Below, in pieces: positions 8,762 through 16,717 of a stretch of DNA of 64,000 nucleotides. The translations under genes were made by a program, and so were the position numbers. How positions within the stretch are numbered: the stretch's first letter is position 1; each line of letters starts with the position of its first letter. This DNA comes from Saccharospirillum alexandrii (GTDB taxonomy: Bacteria; Pseudomonadota; Gammaproteobacteria; Pseudomonadales; Natronospirillaceae), in contig NZ_RCIP01000002.1 of assembly GCF_004000275.1 (NCBI RefSeq), positions 991,781-1,055,780 on the forward strand, given 5' to 3'. Below the pieces are notes generated by a model. The model made no database searches. It saw only the letters and a program-made list of their open reading frames with translations, and was not told where the DNA came from.

Positions 8762-8796
8762 CAGTGCCTTGCGTTCGGAGTGAACGCAAGGCACTG
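8762..8796 (+). other. Strong intercistronic hairpin after the second dctP
   Basis: A perfect 15-bp stem (8762-8776 with 8782-8796) and a 5-nt GGAGT loop in the 74-nt gap between dctP and dctQ. There is no T-run, so a full intrinsic terminator is unlikely. A role in protecting the receptor transcript or limiting permease expression fits its place. Confidence 0.75.
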
Positions 8797-8823
8797 CCTT
8801 CCTGATTCCCTGGAGCGATCCCT

Positions 8824-9351
8824 GTGCGTAACCTGATTGACTGGATACGAAAGCTTTCACTCGGCTTCAATATTATCGGTGGTACGGCCCTGATCCTTAC
8901 CATGGTGATCGTACTGATAGAAGTCCTGACCCGTACCATTTTCGGCCTGACCGGCGGCGCTGTTGACCTGACATTTAATGGCAGCTTCGAGATGGTCCGC
9001 CACGGTATGATGATTACCTTTGCCTATTCCATGCCCTACTGCCTGGCCCGGGGCCAGGTGGTGGTGGATATTTTCACCGACCGCTGGTCCGACAGAATCA
9101 AGTCGGTCATGTCCGGATTCTACACCTTGTTGTTTGGCATTTTCGGGTTTCTGATGACCGTTCGCCTCATCGAGTCAGCCCATTCGGCCGCGATGTCCGG
9201 TGAAACCACTCAAGACCTGGCCTTGCCCATGGATAACATTTACTACATCGCCGCGATCGGCATGTTCATGCTTGGACTGCGCGGTTTTGCCCTTGCCTGG
9301 GAACAGATGTTTTTCGACGACCACTCTCAGACAACGGGTGATACGCTATGA
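8824..9351 (+). CDS. dctQ: TRAP transporter small permease (DctQ family), second operon
   Basis: A 175-aa four-helix inner-membrane protein. It starts at a GTG at 8824 with GGAG 8-11 nt before it. Family features are the LIEVLTRTIFGLTGG loop after helix 1, PYCLARGQVVVDIFTDR between helices 2 and 3, and a final helix ending in a charged tail. It overlaps dctM by 4 nt (ATGA). It pairs with the receptor at 7727 and the large permease that follows. Confidence 0.9.
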   Translation: MRNLIDWIRKLSLGFNIIGGTALILTMVIVLIEVLTRTIFGLTGGAVDLTFNGSFEMVRHGMMITFAYSMPYCLARGQVVVDIFTDRWSDRIKSVMSGFYTLLFGIFGFLMTVRLIESAHSAAMSGETTQDLALPMDNIYYIAAIGMFMLGLRGFALAWEQMFFDDHSQTTGDTL

Positions 9352-10634
9352 GTTCCCAATTGATCGGTTTTATCTGTGTTGCCGGCATGCTAGGCATGAT
9401 CGCATTGCGCATGCCCATTGCCCTGGGCATGGCCATTGCCGGCTTCGTTGGCTTTGGCTGGATCGTCGCCTTTGACCCCGCTATTTCTATTCTGGAAAGC
9501 GGCGCGTTTGAAACCATATCCAACTACGACTTCAGCCCGATTCCGATGTTCATTTTCATGGGTGTGCTGGCCTCCAAGGCGCGCATGTCGGCTGAACTGT
9601 TTCACGGTGCCAAAACCCTGTTCGGAGCCTGGCGCGGTGGCATGGCGCTGGCGGCGGTCATGTCCTGCGGCATTTTTTCGGCCATTTCCGGTTCGTCACT
9701 GGCCACCGCTGCGAGCATGTCGAAAGTCGCCCTGCCGGAAATGAAGAAAAACGGATACGCCGACTCCCTGGCCACCGGCACACTCGCTGCAGGCGGCACT
9801 TTGGGGATCATGATCCCACCATCCATTGCCTTGCTGCTGTATGGCTTGCTGACCGAGCAGTCGGTTGGCGACATGTTCATTGCCGGCATTATCCCTGGCT
9901 TTATGGGCCTGCTGCTGTACATGGTAGCCATTGCCATTACCGTAAAGATCTTTCCGCAACTGGCCACCCCTGGTGAAGCCACGACACTGCGCCAGAAGTT
10001 GTCCGGCCTTAAAGGCCTGATCCCCTTCGGCGGTATTTTCGCTCTGATCATTGGCGGCATTTACGGCGGTATTTTCACACCCACCGAAGCGGCATCCGTC
10101 GGTGCCTTTGGTGCCCTGATCATCGCGCTGTACCGGGGCATGAACCGCAGAGACTTTATTGAAGCCGTGGCGGAAACGCTGGTCGTTTCGACGATGATTT
10201 TCTTTATGGTCATCGGCGCCGAGATTTTCAGTGTCTTTCTGTCGGTATCCCAGGTGTCCAACAGCCTGGTCAACACGGTGAACGAGCTGAATCTGTCGCC
10301 CATCATGATTCTGATGTGCATTCTGGCGTTTTACATTGTACTGGGCATGGTGATGGACAGCATTGCCATGCTGCTGCTGACGGTTCCCATTGTGTACCCG
10401 CTGGCCATGGCCGCCGGTTTCGACCCGATCTGGTTCGGTATCGTCACCGTGATTACGGTTGAACTGGGCCTGATTACACCACCGATTGGCATGAACGTAT
10501 TCGTAATCAATTCCGTCGCCAAAGACGTGCGCATCACGTCAATTTTTAAAGGGGTGATTCCCTTCGTGCTGTCAGACATTGTGCGACTTGCCTTGATTAT
10601 CGCATTTCCGGTACTGGCACTCGGGTTGTTGTAA
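9348..10634 (+). CDS. dctM: TRAP transporter large permease (DctM family), second operon
   Basis: A 428-aa polytopic membrane protein. Signature segments are FSAISGSSLATAASMSKVAL near residue 106 and GGTLGIMIPPSIALLLYG near 148, with the symmetry-related VELGLITPPIGMNVFVINS near 373. It starts within the dctQ stop. About 100 nt separate it from ligK, with no clear terminator, so the transporter and lower-pathway enzymes are probably co-transcribed. Confidence 0.95.
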   Translation: MSSQLIGFICVAGMLGMIALRMPIALGMAIAGFVGFGWIVAFDPAISILESGAFETISNYDFSPIPMFIFMGVLASKARMSAELFHGAKTLFGAWRGGMALAAVMSCGIFSAISGSSLATAASMSKVALPEMKKNGYADSLATGTLAAGGTLGIMIPPSIALLLYGLLTEQSVGDMFIAGIIPGFMGLLLYMVAIAITVKIFPQLATPGEATTLRQKLSGLKGLIPFGGIFALIIGGIYGGIFTPTEAASVGAFGALIIALYRGMNRRDFIEAVAETLVVSTMIFFMVIGAEIFSVFLSVSQVSNSLVNTVNELNLSPIMILMCILAFYIVLGMVMDSIAMLLLTVPIVYPLAMAAGFDPIWFGIVTVITVELGLITPPIGMNVFVINSVAKDVRITSIFKGVIPFVLSDIVRLALIIAFPVLALGLL

Positions 10635-10736
10635 CGCTTTTCTCCGCAAGGGTCTGACAGTCGGGCTCTTGCCAAACAACACAATTCATCGGGGCTGGCT
10701 CCTCAGCTTTCGATGCGATGAATTATGGAGGCTGCT

Positions 10737-11426
10737 ATGTCTACCCTGTCCCATCCCAACGTTGTTGTGCAAAACATTGAACGTGCCGACCAGGCCATTA
10801 TCGACGGACTGGCTGAATGTGGCGTGGCTACCGTGCACGAATCCCAGGGCCGCAAGGGCCTGCTGGCCGACTATATGCGCCCCATCTACAAAGGGGCTCA
10901 GGTAGCCGCCTCCGCCGTCACCATTTCAGCACCGCCGTGTGATAACTGGATGGTGCATGTGGCCATTGAACAGGTTAAGCCAGGCGACATTCTGGTACTG
11001 GCCCCGACTTCACCCTCCAACGCCGGTTACTTTGGTGACTTGCTGGCTACCTCGATGCAGGCTCGCGGTGGCGTTGGCCTGATCATAGACGGCGGTGTGC
11101 GTGACACCAAAGACCTGACTGAGATGAACTTTCCGGTCTGGTCCAAAACCGTCTTCGCTCAGGGCACCGTTAAAGAAACCCTGGGCTCCGTCAACGTGCC
11201 AGTGGTTTGCGCTGGGGAACTGGTTAACCCGGGTGACATCATCGTCGCCGACGACGATGGCGTCTGTGTGGTCCGCCGCGAAGAAGCCGCAGAAGTTCTC
11301 GAGAAATCCCGCCAGCGCATGGCCAACGAAGAAGCCAAGCGCCAGCGCCTGGCCGCGGGTGAACTCGGTCTCGACATTTACAACATGCGCGAGCGGCTTG
11401 CTGAAAAGGGCCTGAAATATGTCTGA
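10737..11426 (+). CDS. ligK: 4-Carboxy-4-hydroxy-2-oxoadipate / HMG aldolase (RraA-like fold)
   Basis: A 229-aa class II aldolase of the RraA-like fold. It would cleave 4-carboxy-4-hydroxy-2-oxoadipate to pyruvate and oxaloacetate, the last step of protocatechuate 4,5-cleavage. It has the [12 protein letters not shown] segment near residue 103 and the active-site motif IIDGGVRD near 118, with the Arg and Asp that bind substrate and divalent metal. The C-terminal extension beyond residue 190 is typical of LigK/GalC and absent from plain RraA. The ATG at 10737 is used because GGAGG lies 6-7 nt upstream; the in-frame ATG at 10725 overlaps that site. It overlaps galD by 8 nt. Confidence 0.9.
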   Translation: MSTLSHPNVVVQNIERADQAIIDGLAECGVATVHESQGRKGLLADYMRPIYKGAQVAASAVTISAPPCDNWMVHVAIEQVKPGDILVLAPTSPSNAGYFGDLLATSMQARGGVGLIIDGGVRDTKDLTEMNFPVWSKTVFAQGTVKETLGSVNVPVVCAGELVNPGDIIVADDDGVCVVRREEAAEVLEKSRQRMANEEAKRQRLAAGELGLDIYNMRERLAEKGLKYV

Positions 11427-12462
11427 TATCGCCTGCATGTGGATGCGTGGCGGTACGTCCAAGGGCGGCTTTTTTCTGGCCGATGATTTGCCCGAAGATA
11501 CCGCCAAGCGTGACGCTGCCCTGTTGCGCGTCATGGGCTCGCCCGACCCGCGCCAGATTGACGGCATGGGCGGCGCCGACCCGCTGACGTCGAAGGTGGC
11601 TGTGGTTAAAAAGTCCGACCGCGACGACTGCGATGTTGAATACTTGTTTCTGCAGGTCTATGTCGATCAGGCACTGGTGTCTGATGCGCAAAACTGCGGC
11701 AACATGCTGGCCGGCGTTGGCCCCTTCGCGATTGAGCGCGGGCTGGTTGACGCCACCGGCGATGAAACCGACGTACGCATCTTTATGGTCAATACCGGCC
11801 AGGTAGCCGTCGCCCGGGTCATGACACCCGGCGGCCAGGTGAACTATGACGGTGATGCCGCCATCGACGGTGTGCCCGGAACCTCGGCACCGGTATTAAT
11901 CACCTTTAAGGACACGGCCGGTTCCAGTTGCGGCGCCTTGCTGCCAACGGGCAACGCCTACGACACCGTCGAAGGCACCCGAATTACCTGCATCGATAAC
12001 GGCATGCCCTGCGTGATTCTCCGCGCTCGGGATTTCGACATCACCGGCACGGAAACCCGCGAAGAACTGGAAGCCAACGAAACGCTGAAGGCGCGGCTGG
12101 AAAAGATTCGATTACAGGCGGGTTACCTGATGAACCTGGGTGACGTAACGGACAAAACCGTGCCGAAAATGACACTGGTCAGTCCGCCAACCCATGGCGG
12201 TGTGCTGTCAACACGCACGTTTATTCCGCACCGGTGTCACGCATCCATTGGCGTGCTGGGTGCCGTTTCCGTAGCAACGGCCGCCGCCCTTGAACACAGC
12301 GTTGCAAACGAAGTGGCCGAACTCTCCGGTAATACTATGTCAATCGAACATCCGATTGGTGAGACTACCGTTGTTTTAAAACGCGATGCGAAGGGCGATA
12401 TTGAAAGCGCTGCGATACTGCGCACCGCTCGAAAATTAATGGACGGTCGGATTTTTATTTAA
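11419..12462 (+). CDS. galD: 4-Oxalomesaconate tautomerase, PrpF family
   Basis: A 347-aa PrpF/GalD-type isomerase with two similar diaminopimelate-epimerase-like halves. It begins [15 protein letters not shown], the family N-terminal signature in which RGGTSKG binds the carboxylates. [16 protein letters not shown] near residue 49 and [17 protein letters not shown] near 89 are also conserved, the latter with the active-site cysteine. It would interconvert oxalomesaconate tautomers between the LigI and LigJ steps. The 8-nt overlap with ligK shows tight coupling. The related LigU catalyses a different double-bond shift and cannot be excluded from sequence alone. Confidence 0.87.
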   Translation: MSDIACMWMRGGTSKGGFFLADDLPEDTAKRDAALLRVMGSPDPRQIDGMGGADPLTSKVAVVKKSDRDDCDVEYLFLQVYVDQALVSDAQNCGNMLAGVGPFAIERGLVDATGDETDVRIFMVNTGQVAVARVMTPGGQVNYDGDAAIDGVPGTSAPVLITFKDTAGSSCGALLPTGNAYDTVEGTRITCIDNGMPCVILRARDFDITGTETREELEANETLKARLEKIRLQAGYLMNLGDVTDKTVPKMTLVSPPTHGGVLSTRTFIPHRCHASIGVLGAVSVATAAALEHSVANEVAELSGNTMSIEHPIGETTVVLKRDAKGDIESAAILRTARKLMDGRIFI

Positions 12463-12502
12463 CTACCCGGCCAAGGGCTGGTGCTGGCTGAGACAGTGGG
12501 GT

Positions 12503-12610
12503 ATTCGGAGGCACGTTACCCATACGGGGCCGGCGTAAATACGTCCATGTAGCCTCGGTCGCCACATCCATGTGGCGAACGTCCCCTTAATGGGTAACGC
12601 GCCTCCGAAT
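12503..12610. repeat. 108-bp intergenic foldback repeat with a REP-like core
   Basis: Two 21-nt arms (12503-12523 and 12590-12610) are inverted repeats with one mismatch. Between them are two smaller dyads: TACGTCCATGTA (12540-12551) and GCCACATCCATGTGGC (12561-12576). The element fills most of the galD-ligI gap and ends about 70 nt before ligI. The nested palindromes resemble dispersed REP-type repeats, so copies elsewhere in the genome are likely. It could also cut or stabilise the operon transcript. Confidence 0.7.
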
Positions 12611-12679
12611 CCCGGTCGCATCTGTGGACCGTTTCTGAAAAAAGATTGCCTACAATTAAAGCAATCAGGAGAACAAGCA

Positions 12680-13558
12680 ATGACTATGAGCGATGGCTAT
12701 TTGCCGTTTCATCCGAATCCTAAAAAGCCGGATTACAAAGCCCCTGAGGGTGCCGTTGATGCACACTGTCACGTGTTTGGCCCGGCGGATAAGTTTCCCT
12801 ATGCGCCTGAGCGTAAATACACGCCTTGTGATGCCGGTAAAGACCAGCTATTTGCTCTGCGCGATCACTTAGGGTTTAGCCGCAATGTGATTGTTCAGGC
12901 GTCTTGCCATGGCAAAAATAACGATGCACTGGTCGATGCTTTGGTGACTGCTGGGGACAAGGCTCGCGGCATTGCCTTTGTGGGCAAAGAAGTCACCCAT
13001 GAAGAATTGAAAAAAATGGACGAGGCCGGTGTGCGTGGTGTTCGCTTTAACTTTGTTAAGCGCCTGGTCGACACGACGCCCTGGGAAGATTTTCTGGAAA
13101 TCGCCGAGAAGATCAAACCCTTTGGCTGGCACATTGTGGTGTATTTCGAAGCACCTGATCTCGAAGGGCTGAAGCCTTTGTTGGCCAAGTTCGACACCAC
13201 CATTGTGGTTGACCATATGGGCCGGCCTGATGTCAGCAAGGGCGTCGACAGTGCCGAGTTTGCCTCTTTTGTAAGCCTGCTGGCCGACAACCCCAATATC
13301 TGGACCAAAGTCAGTTGCCCGGAACGCCTGACCATCGACGGACCGCCATACACCGATGTCATTCCGTTCGCTCGCAAGCTGGTTGAAACCTTTCCGGACC
13401 GTGTGCTTTGGGGAACCGACTGGCCACACCCGAACATGTCGTCACACGTACCGGACGATGGTCAACTGGTCGATGTGATTCCGCACATTGCACCTACCGA
13501 AGAACTGCAGCAAAAACTGCTGATCGACAACCCAATGCGTCTGTATTGGGAACGCTGA
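12680..13558 (+). CDS. ligI: 2-Pyrone-4,6-dicarboxylate lactonase (amidohydrolase family)
   Basis: A 292-aa TIM-barrel amidohydrolase that would hydrolyse 2-pyrone-4,6-dicarboxylate to 4-oxalomesaconate. Motifs are AVDAHCHVFGP near residue 27 (HxH after strand 1), VVDHMGRPD near 180, and the C-terminal WGTDWPHPNM near 248 with the catalytic aspartate. The start at 12680 has AGGAG 9 nt upstream. The in-frame ATG at 12572 lies inside the foldback repeat. It follows galD after the repeat and precedes the DUF1932 gene by 30 nt. Family, size and neighbours agree on LigI. Confidence 0.92.
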   Translation: MTMSDGYLPFHPNPKKPDYKAPEGAVDAHCHVFGPADKFPYAPERKYTPCDAGKDQLFALRDHLGFSRNVIVQASCHGKNNDALVDALVTAGDKARGIAFVGKEVTHEELKKMDEAGVRGVRFNFVKRLVDTTPWEDFLEIAEKIKPFGWHIVVYFEAPDLEGLKPLLAKFDTTIVVDHMGRPDVSKGVDSAEFASFVSLLADNPNIWTKVSCPERLTIDGPPYTDVIPFARKLVETFPDRVLWGTDWPHPNMSSHVPDDGQLVDVIPHIAPTEELQQKLLIDNPMRLYWER

Positions 13559-13588
13559 GTGCTAACCGGGCAGCCGAGGGAGAAGACC

Positions 13589-14503
13589 ATGAACACGACC
13601 GATCTCAAGCTGTGTTTTATTGGCTTCGGTGAAGCCGCCGAAGCGTTCTGGAGCGGTATGGATCACGGCCCGGTCAGTTCGGTATACAGCTACGATAGCC
13701 TGACAGAATCGCCGGGTACAGCCGCATACGAGGCCATGCAAGCCCGCTGCAACGCATTGGACGTACCGGTGTGTGCCAGCCTGGGAGCAGCGGTCAGTGA
13801 GGCCGACATAGTGATGTCGGTGGTGACGGCCGATCAGGCATTTGCCGTGGCAGAGGCCGCCGCACCGCTGATGAAAAAAGGCGCCCTGTTTTTCGACTGC
13901 AATTCCTGCGCGCCACAGACCAAACAGGCCTCTGCCAATGTCGTTGACGCGGCCGGTGGTCGTTATGTCGATGTCGCGGTAATGGCCCCGGTGAACCCTG
14001 GCAAGAATCGAACACCTTTGCTGTTAAGCGGCGGCCATGTCGAAGACGCCAAAGCCGTGCTCGATGCCCTGGCCATGAACGCGACCATTGAAACCGGGCC
14101 GGTCGGTACTGCTTCGTCCGTGAAGATGGTGCGCAGTATTATGGTCAAGGGAATGGAGGCGCTTTTTGCCGAATGTGTTTTGGCTGGCCGACTGGCCGGT
14201 GTCGACACTCAGGTGCTGGCCTCGCTGGAACATTCCCACCCCGGTTTCAACTGGGAAAAACGCGCCGGTTATAACCTGGAGCGCATGACGCAACACGGCG
14301 TTCGCCGCGCCTCCGAAATGGAAGAGGTGTGCCATTTTCTGAACCACCTGGGCCTTGAAGAACCCTTGTCAGCGAGCACCGTTCGCTGGCAGGAACGCCT
14401 GGGACACTCGGGCATCGTTGCAGACCCGGCCGACTACGCCGGTACCACCGATGCCATGATCAAGACCTTTAAACTCACTCCCATGAAGGAGGTTCAATCA
14501 TGA
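13589..14503 (+). CDS. DUF1932 NAD(P)-dependent oxidoreductase of the 3-hydroxyisobutyrate / 6-phosphogluconate dehydrogenase superfamily
   Basis: A 304-aa protein. The N-terminal Rossmann domain starts CFIGFGEAAEAFWSGM near residue 8. GALFFDCNSCAP near residue 93 corresponds to the substrate-binding loop of beta-hydroxyacid dehydrogenases. VGTASSVKMVRSIMVKGMEAL near residues 171-191 carries the conserved catalytic Lys of the superfamily, and a helical DUF1932 domain follows. The start at 13589 has GGGAGAAG upstream. It lies between ligI and ligC and overlaps ligC by 4 nt, so it belongs to the aromatic operon. No step of the standard protocatechuate 4,5 pathway needs it. A side-chain or alternative substrate step is possible, but its function is unknown. 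Confidence 0.8.
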   Translation: MNTTDLKLCFIGFGEAAEAFWSGMDHGPVSSVYSYDSLTESPGTAAYEAMQARCNALDVPVCASLGAAVSEADIVMSVVTADQAFAVAEAAAPLMKKGALFFDCNSCAPQTKQASANVVDAAGGRYVDVAVMAPVNPGKNRTPLLLSGGHVEDAKAVLDALAMNATIETGPVGTASSVKMVRSIMVKGMEALFAECVLAGRLAGVDTQVLASLEHSHPGFNWEKRAGYNLERMTQHGVRRASEMEEVCHFLNHLGLEEPLSASTVRWQERLGHSGIVADPADYAGTTDAMIKTFKLTPMKEVQS

Positions 14504-15450
14504 AAATTTGTATCGCAGGCGCGGCTGGCGCCTTTGGCATGAAGCACCTCGACGCCGTTCGCAACATCGACGGCATTGAGGTCCACTCTGTCGTCGGCCG
14601 CGACGCCGAAAAGATGGCAGCCTTCGCCAAAGACAACAACATTCCCCATGCATTCACTGAACTGGACGACGCCCTCGCCCAGCCGGAACTGGATGCCGTT
14701 ATTCTGGCCACCCCGACCCAGGTGCATGCCAGCCAGGCCATTGCCTGCCTGAAAGCCGGCAAGCATGTGATGGTTGAGATTCCGATGGCCGATAACATCG
14801 ACGACGCTCGCGAACTGGTTAAGGTTCAGAAAGAAACCGGTCTGGTCGCCATGGCCGGTCACACCCGTCGCTTCAACCCCAGCCACCAGTGGATTCACGA
14901 TAAAATCCAGAAAGGTGAGCTCAAGGTTCAGCAGATGGATGTGCAGACCTACTTCTTCCGTCGCAGCAACAAAAATGCACTGGGTCAGGAGCGCAGCTGG
15001 ACCGACCATCTGCTGTGGCACCATGCTTGCCACACGGTTGATCTGTTCCAGTATCAGGTCGGTGAGCGTGCCAGCAAACTGCAAGCACTGCAGGGCCCAA
15101 TTCATCCGACGCTGGGCATCGCGATGGACATGAGCATTGGTATGAAAGTACCCAGCGGTGCCATCTGTACGCTGTCGCTGTCGTTCAACAACGAAGGCCC
15201 GTTCGGTACCTTCTTCCGCTACATCTGCGACAACGGCACCTATATTGCCCGCTACGACGACCTGGTCGACGGCAATGAAAACCCGGTGGATCTGAGTGGA
15301 GTTGCGGTATCGAACAACGGCATCGAACTGCAGGATCGCGAGTTCTTCGCGGCCATCAAAGAAGGCCGGGAGCCCAATGCCAGCGTAGCCCAGTGCCTGC
15401 CGGCGATGGAATCGCTCAACACCCTGGAGCAGTTGCTCGAAGCCGAGTAA
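14500..15450 (+). CDS. ligC: 4-Carboxy-2-hydroxymuconate-6-semialdehyde dehydrogenase (Gfo/Idh/MocA family)
   Basis: A 316-aa enzyme that would oxidise the protocatechuate ring-cleavage product (as its cyclic hemiacetal) to 2-pyrone-4,6-dicarboxylate with NADP. The N-terminal nucleotide site is IAGAAGAFGMKHLDAV. The Gfo/Idh motif HVMVEIPMADN near residue 88 replaces the usual EKP with EIP, as is typical of LigC. The substrate domain includes AGHTRRFNPSHQW near 119 and DHLLWHHACHTVDLF near 168. It starts in an ATGA overlap with the DUF1932 gene and closes the operon, followed by a terminator-like hairpin. Its substrate must come from a LigAB dioxygenase not present here. Confidence 0.9.
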   Translation: MKICIAGAAGAFGMKHLDAVRNIDGIEVHSVVGRDAEKMAAFAKDNNIPHAFTELDDALAQPELDAVILATPTQVHASQAIACLKAGKHVMVEIPMADNIDDARELVKVQKETGLVAMAGHTRRFNPSHQWIHDKIQKGELKVQQMDVQTYFFRRSNKNALGQERSWTDHLLWHHACHTVDLFQYQVGERASKLQALQGPIHPTLGIAMDMSIGMKVPSGAICTLSLSFNNEGPFGTFFRYICDNGTYIARYDDLVDGNENPVDLSGVAVSNNGIELQDREFFAAIKEGREPNASVAQCLPAMESLNTLEQLLEAE

Positions 15451-15476
15451 ACGCCAGCCAGGTCCTGTTACTTGAT

Positions 15477-15515
15477 GGGTGCCCCTGAAAAGCCAGGGTC
15501 ACCCACAGGTTTTGT
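15477..15515 (+). terminator. Terminator-like hairpin after ligC
   Basis: The stem pairs GGGTG and CCCTG (15477-15487) with CAGGG and CACCC (15494-15504), with one internal mismatch and a 6-nt loop. A short T-rich stretch (GGTTTTGTT) follows. It lies 27 nt after the ligC stop, at the end of the aromatic operon. Confidence 0.6.
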
Positions 15516-15642
15516 TACCCCACTCGCTGATCCCCAGCAATGCTTTCCTCTGCTAATATTCCTTGAGTTAAGCCGCCATGCCTGCCTATCTCTCCAAATC
15601 AGGTATGATACCAACCTGTTTTAGGTTTCAGGTTGAGAGTAC

Positions 15643-16557
15643 ATGTTAGCGTCCCCCGATTGGCTGAGTAGCCTTTACCGCCGTGTAGGCGCCCTGGTCA
15701 TTGATGCCGCTGTGCTGGTATCGATCGGATTTGTGCTGGGCTGGGTATTCGAATCCTATTTTGTAGAGCTGTCTGTCTGGGCCCGCGCCATTGGCTTTGT
15801 GATTGCATTGCTCTATTTCGGTATTCTGAACAGCGAGTTGAATAACGGCCAGACCATTGGCAAACGGCTGCTCGCCATTCGCGTCGTGAATCTGCATAAC
15901 GAGAGCATCAAGCTCGATGTCTCGCTGCTGCGCAGCCTGATTCTGATCACACCATTTTTTGTGCAAGGTTCCGGGTTACCCGGTGCGCTGTTGCACAGTT
16001 TCTGGATTTACCCGGTGTCACTGGTGCTGTTTGGCGGCCTGGTATCGACCGCTTATTTGATGGTGTTCAACCGCCGCACCCGCCAGGGTCCGCACGACTG
16101 GATCTGCAGGACCTTCGTGGCAAACGTGGAGAGCGACCCGCAACGGCCCGAGCCTATCTGGCTCGGTCATTCGGTAACCGTGGGGTTTGTTCTGGTTCTG
16201 TCGCTGGCGTTGCCGGCGGCGGTGCAACAATCAAACATTGCCGAGCCACAGCCCGACCTTGACCGCAGTGCGGCCCAACTGCTGCAGCTCGACATCGCAA
16301 ATCATGTACAGATTGCCCGGGTGGATTCGCAGCGGGATGACGTCGAAAATCGATTCACCAGCGCTCAAGTCATGCTCACCGAAAACCGGGTAGAAGACGA
16401 AGACCTGGCCGCTGACATTGCTCGCCAGTTACTGCAAGGGAACGATCGTATCCGCACCCAGGGGCCGCTGATGATCAATCTTACCTACGGGTATGATCTG
16501 GGCATCTTCAGCAGTTGGGATAGCCGGATGCACCGGTTTAATGCGCCTGAAGAATGA
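15643..16557 (+). CDS. RDD family membrane protein
   Basis: A 304-aa protein. Residues 10-165 are an RDD domain: LYRRVGALVIDAAVL with the conserved Arg and Asp in helix 1, then NNGQTIGKRLLAIRVV near residue 67 and a final GPHDWICRTFV signature near 147. Three helices lie in that part and another near residues 178-198. The last 100 residues are hydrophilic and probably periplasmic. RDD proteins are linked to ion or small-molecule transport, but no substrate is visible. It is a single-gene unit between the ligC terminator and a heptamer repeat array. Confidence 0.8.
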   Translation: MLASPDWLSSLYRRVGALVIDAAVLVSIGFVLGWVFESYFVELSVWARAIGFVIALLYFGILNSELNNGQTIGKRLLAIRVVNLHNESIKLDVSLLRSLILITPFFVQGSGLPGALLHSFWIYPVSLVLFGGLVSTAYLMVFNRRTRQGPHDWICRTFVANVESDPQRPEPIWLGHSVTVGFVLVLSLALPAAVQQSNIAEPQPDLDRSAAQLLQLDIANHVQIARVDSQRDDVENRFTSAQVMLTENRVEDEDLAADIARQLLQGNDRIRTQGPLMINLTYGYDLGIFSSWDSRMHRFNAPEE

Positions 16558-16558
16558 A

Positions 16559-16628
16559 CTGTGAGCTGTGAGCTGTGAGCTGTGAGCTGTGAGCTGTGAG
16601 CTGTGAGCTGTGAGCTGTGAGCTGTGAG
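16559..16628 (+). repeat. Ten perfect tandem copies of the heptamer CTGTGAG
   Basis: Exactly 70 bp made of ten identical 7-bp units, beginning one base after the RDD stop codon. The unit contains AGCT when read across junctions (GAGCTGTGAGCTG). Perfect identity suggests recent slippage or active turnover. A diverged inverted version lies at 16681-16710. Confidence 0.95.
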
Positions 16629-16680
16629 CATTCAGCGTTTCCTGCCTAGCAACCTCGTTGCAACAGGTTTTAATCTTTTA

Positions 16681-16710
16681 CTCACAGCTCGAAGCTAGAA
16701 GCTCTCAGCT
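16681..16710 (+). repeat. Inverted, degenerate counterpart of the heptamer array
   Basis: CTCACAGCTCGAAGCTAGAA followed by GCTCTCAGCT contains the reverse complement of CTGTGAG and several AGCT steps. It lies 8 bp from the end of the convergent hydrolase gene, so the pair of arrays could fold together between two convergent transcripts. Confidence 0.6.
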
Positions 16711-16717
16711 AAAAAAA

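Noticed and set aside
16559-16628. CRISPR array
   Set aside because: The unit is only 7 bp, has no spacers, and no cas genes are near.
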